This document shows, in pieces, positions 63,197 to 64,000 of a stretch of 64,000 nucleotides of DNA. Position 1 is the first letter of the stretch. Every line of letters begins with the position of its first letter. The notes under the pieces were generated by a model. That model made no database searches and was not told where the DNA came from. It saw nothing but the letters and a program-made list of their open reading frames with translations. Made by a program: the position numbers and the translations under genes. This stretch comes from Phyllobacterium sp. YR531 (GTDB taxonomy: Bacteria > Pseudomonadota > Alphaproteobacteria > Rhizobiales > Rhizobiaceae): contig NZ_AKIZ01000016.1 of assembly GCF_000282595.1 (NCBI RefSeq), positions 434,001-498,000 of the forward strand, given 5' to 3'.

Positions 63197-64000
63197 ATGA
63201 CACTTTCGCGCTTGTCGGCACTATTGCTTCTCATGCTTGTCTTGGCTGGCTGTGGCGGACGTGCAGTACTCGGCCTCAATGAAACAGGTGTGGTGAAGGC
63301 AAATGCAGCCATCCCTGCTCCGGTTCTTAACGACAAAACCGGGCCCAAAGCCGTGGTGCCCGTCTTTGTTGCGACCAGCCGTGAGCGCTCTGACAATCTG
63401 TCCTTGCCCTATTCGGCCAAACGGTCACCAACGCTCAATTTTTCTCGTATTGACATTGGCATTCCACCTACCCACAAAAACGGGCAGGTTGAGAAATCCA
63501 CGACCAAACCCAATCCTGCGCGCAACTTTGCCGCAACAACCTTCCAACCCTACGATAGCGGCAATGCTTGGGTTGAGAGGATCAACGCTGAACTTGCCAA
63601 GCGTCCCGCCAATCAGCGCGAGCTTTTCATTTTTGTGCACGGATACAACAACAATTTTGCAGACAGTGTCTTTCGCGCTGCCCAGATGAGCTACGATTTT
63701 GGCATCCCCGCTGTCACCGTCCATTACTCATGGCCGTCTGCAGGCTCGCTGGGTCTGTATGTCTATGACCGTGACAGCGCAACTTTCGGTCGTGATGGAC
63801 TGGCGGAAACCTTGAGACTCGCCGCCAAGACAAAAGCCAGCAAGATTCTGCTGGTCGGCCATTCCATGGGTTCTTTTGTGGTCATGGAAGCGTTGCGTGA
63901 GCTGGCAGAGAATGGGCAGCAGGCTGTATTCCGCAGAATGTCCGGCGTTATGCTCGCCGCTCCCGACATTGATATCGATGTTTTTCAGGCACAAGTCGCT
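63197..64000 (+). CDS. DUF900 alpha/beta-hydrolase lipoprotein (truncated by window)
   Basis: The first 268 codons of a gene running off the right edge. A lipoprotein signal (SALLLLMLVLAGC, Cys19) leads into a DUF900 hydrolase: VPVFVATSRERSDN, LFIFVHGYNNNFADSVFRAAQMSYDF, VTVHYSWPSAG and the nucleophile elbow LLVGHSMGSFVVMEAL, with a catalytic-type Asp in AAPDIDIDVF. The role of these envelope-located serine hydrolases is not established. Good ribosome site GGAGTTCAACC. The C-terminal His is beyond the window. Confidence 0.88.
   Translation, partial: MTLSRLSALLLLMLVLAGCGGRAVLGLNETGVVKANAAIPAPVLNDKTGPKAVVPVFVATSRERSDNLSLPYSAKRSPTLNFSRIDIGIPPTHKNGQVEKSTTKPNPARNFAATTFQPYDSGNAWVERINAELAKRPANQRELFIFVHGYNNNFADSVFRAAQMSYDFGIPAVTVHYSWPSAGSLGLYVYDRDSATFGRDGLAETLRLAAKTKASKILLVGHSMGSFVVMEALRELAENGQQAVFRRMSGVMLAAPDIDIDVFQAQVA

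Overview
The window looks like the main chromosome of a member of the Brucella/Ochrobactrum group (Alphaproteobacteria, Hyphomicrobiales). The support is gene content and order: an LsrB/VtlR-type LysR regulator beside trxB, an Lrp-type regulator, an LpcC-type core glycosyltransferase and greA; carA and carB as separate loci; a BP26-like SIMPL protein; and housekeeping rpoD and dnaG. No taxonomic marker gene such as 16S is present, so genus level is inference.

Layout. (1) 1-5702: right-hand end of an integrated phage-like element. Tightly overlapping plus-strand genes run from a YqaJ-type exonuclease through small unknown genes, an HNH protein, a DUF3850-like protein and two small HTH proteins to a tyrosine integrase. 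A 4-bp overlap then leads to an odd protein that fuses a copy of the integrase N-terminal domain to an HNH-like nuclease. The element abuts the 3' end of a tRNA(CAU) gene, probably tRNA-Ile2 (5703-5779, minus), its likely attachment site. (2) 5877-16732: carbon-metabolism island. It has a SorC-type regulator, a glucitol-type PTS (gutM, EIIC, EIIBC, EIIA and a fused HPr-EI) and an acetoin/2-oxoacid dehydrogenase operon (E1alpha, E1beta, E2-hydrolase). Both operon promoters carry the same ACAAATGTTC motif. (3) 16818-28800: acidic protein, BP26-like protein, YcgN-like protein, a coiled-coil OmpA protein, YqhA-like protein, rpoD, dnaG, a Na/Pi-cotransporter-like protein, a 54-residue membrane protein and a DUF1003 protein.

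(4) 28795-38230: an anti-Shine-Dalgarno sRNA resembling the alpha-r14 family, then a CmlA/FloR-type exporter preceded by a 9-codon leader peptide and mutually exclusive hairpins. These are followed by yqeY-like, carA, an aldo/keto reductase, a SnoaL/DUF1348 gene with a TetR regulator and tandem operators, a TetA-like exporter, an Lrp/racemase divergent pair and a zinc metallopeptidase. (5) 38513-49938: carB with a terminator-like leader hairpin, an ABC permease with a degenerate ATPase domain, cspA, a PfpI-like protein, an MDR oxidoreductase with divergent LysR, a GST, aspC and a GNAT gene. (6) 49975-56008: an AbcR2-like sRNA, LsrB/VtlR, trxB, trkH, lrp, lpcC and greA, a conserved alphaproteobacterial block. 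(7) 56296-64000: sugar dehydrogenase, EamA exporter, extensin-like protein, LtrA, VOC protein, acyl-CoA thioesterase, enolase-superfamily enzyme and a truncated DUF900 lipoprotein hydrolase.

The most interesting signals are the chloramphenicol-type attenuator at 29054-29188, the integrase-N/HNH fusion at 5117-5641, the two anti-SD sRNAs, the shared operator of the PTS and aco operons, and the ABC protein that has lost its Walker A lysine. All family assignments were made by reading motifs; no database search was run.
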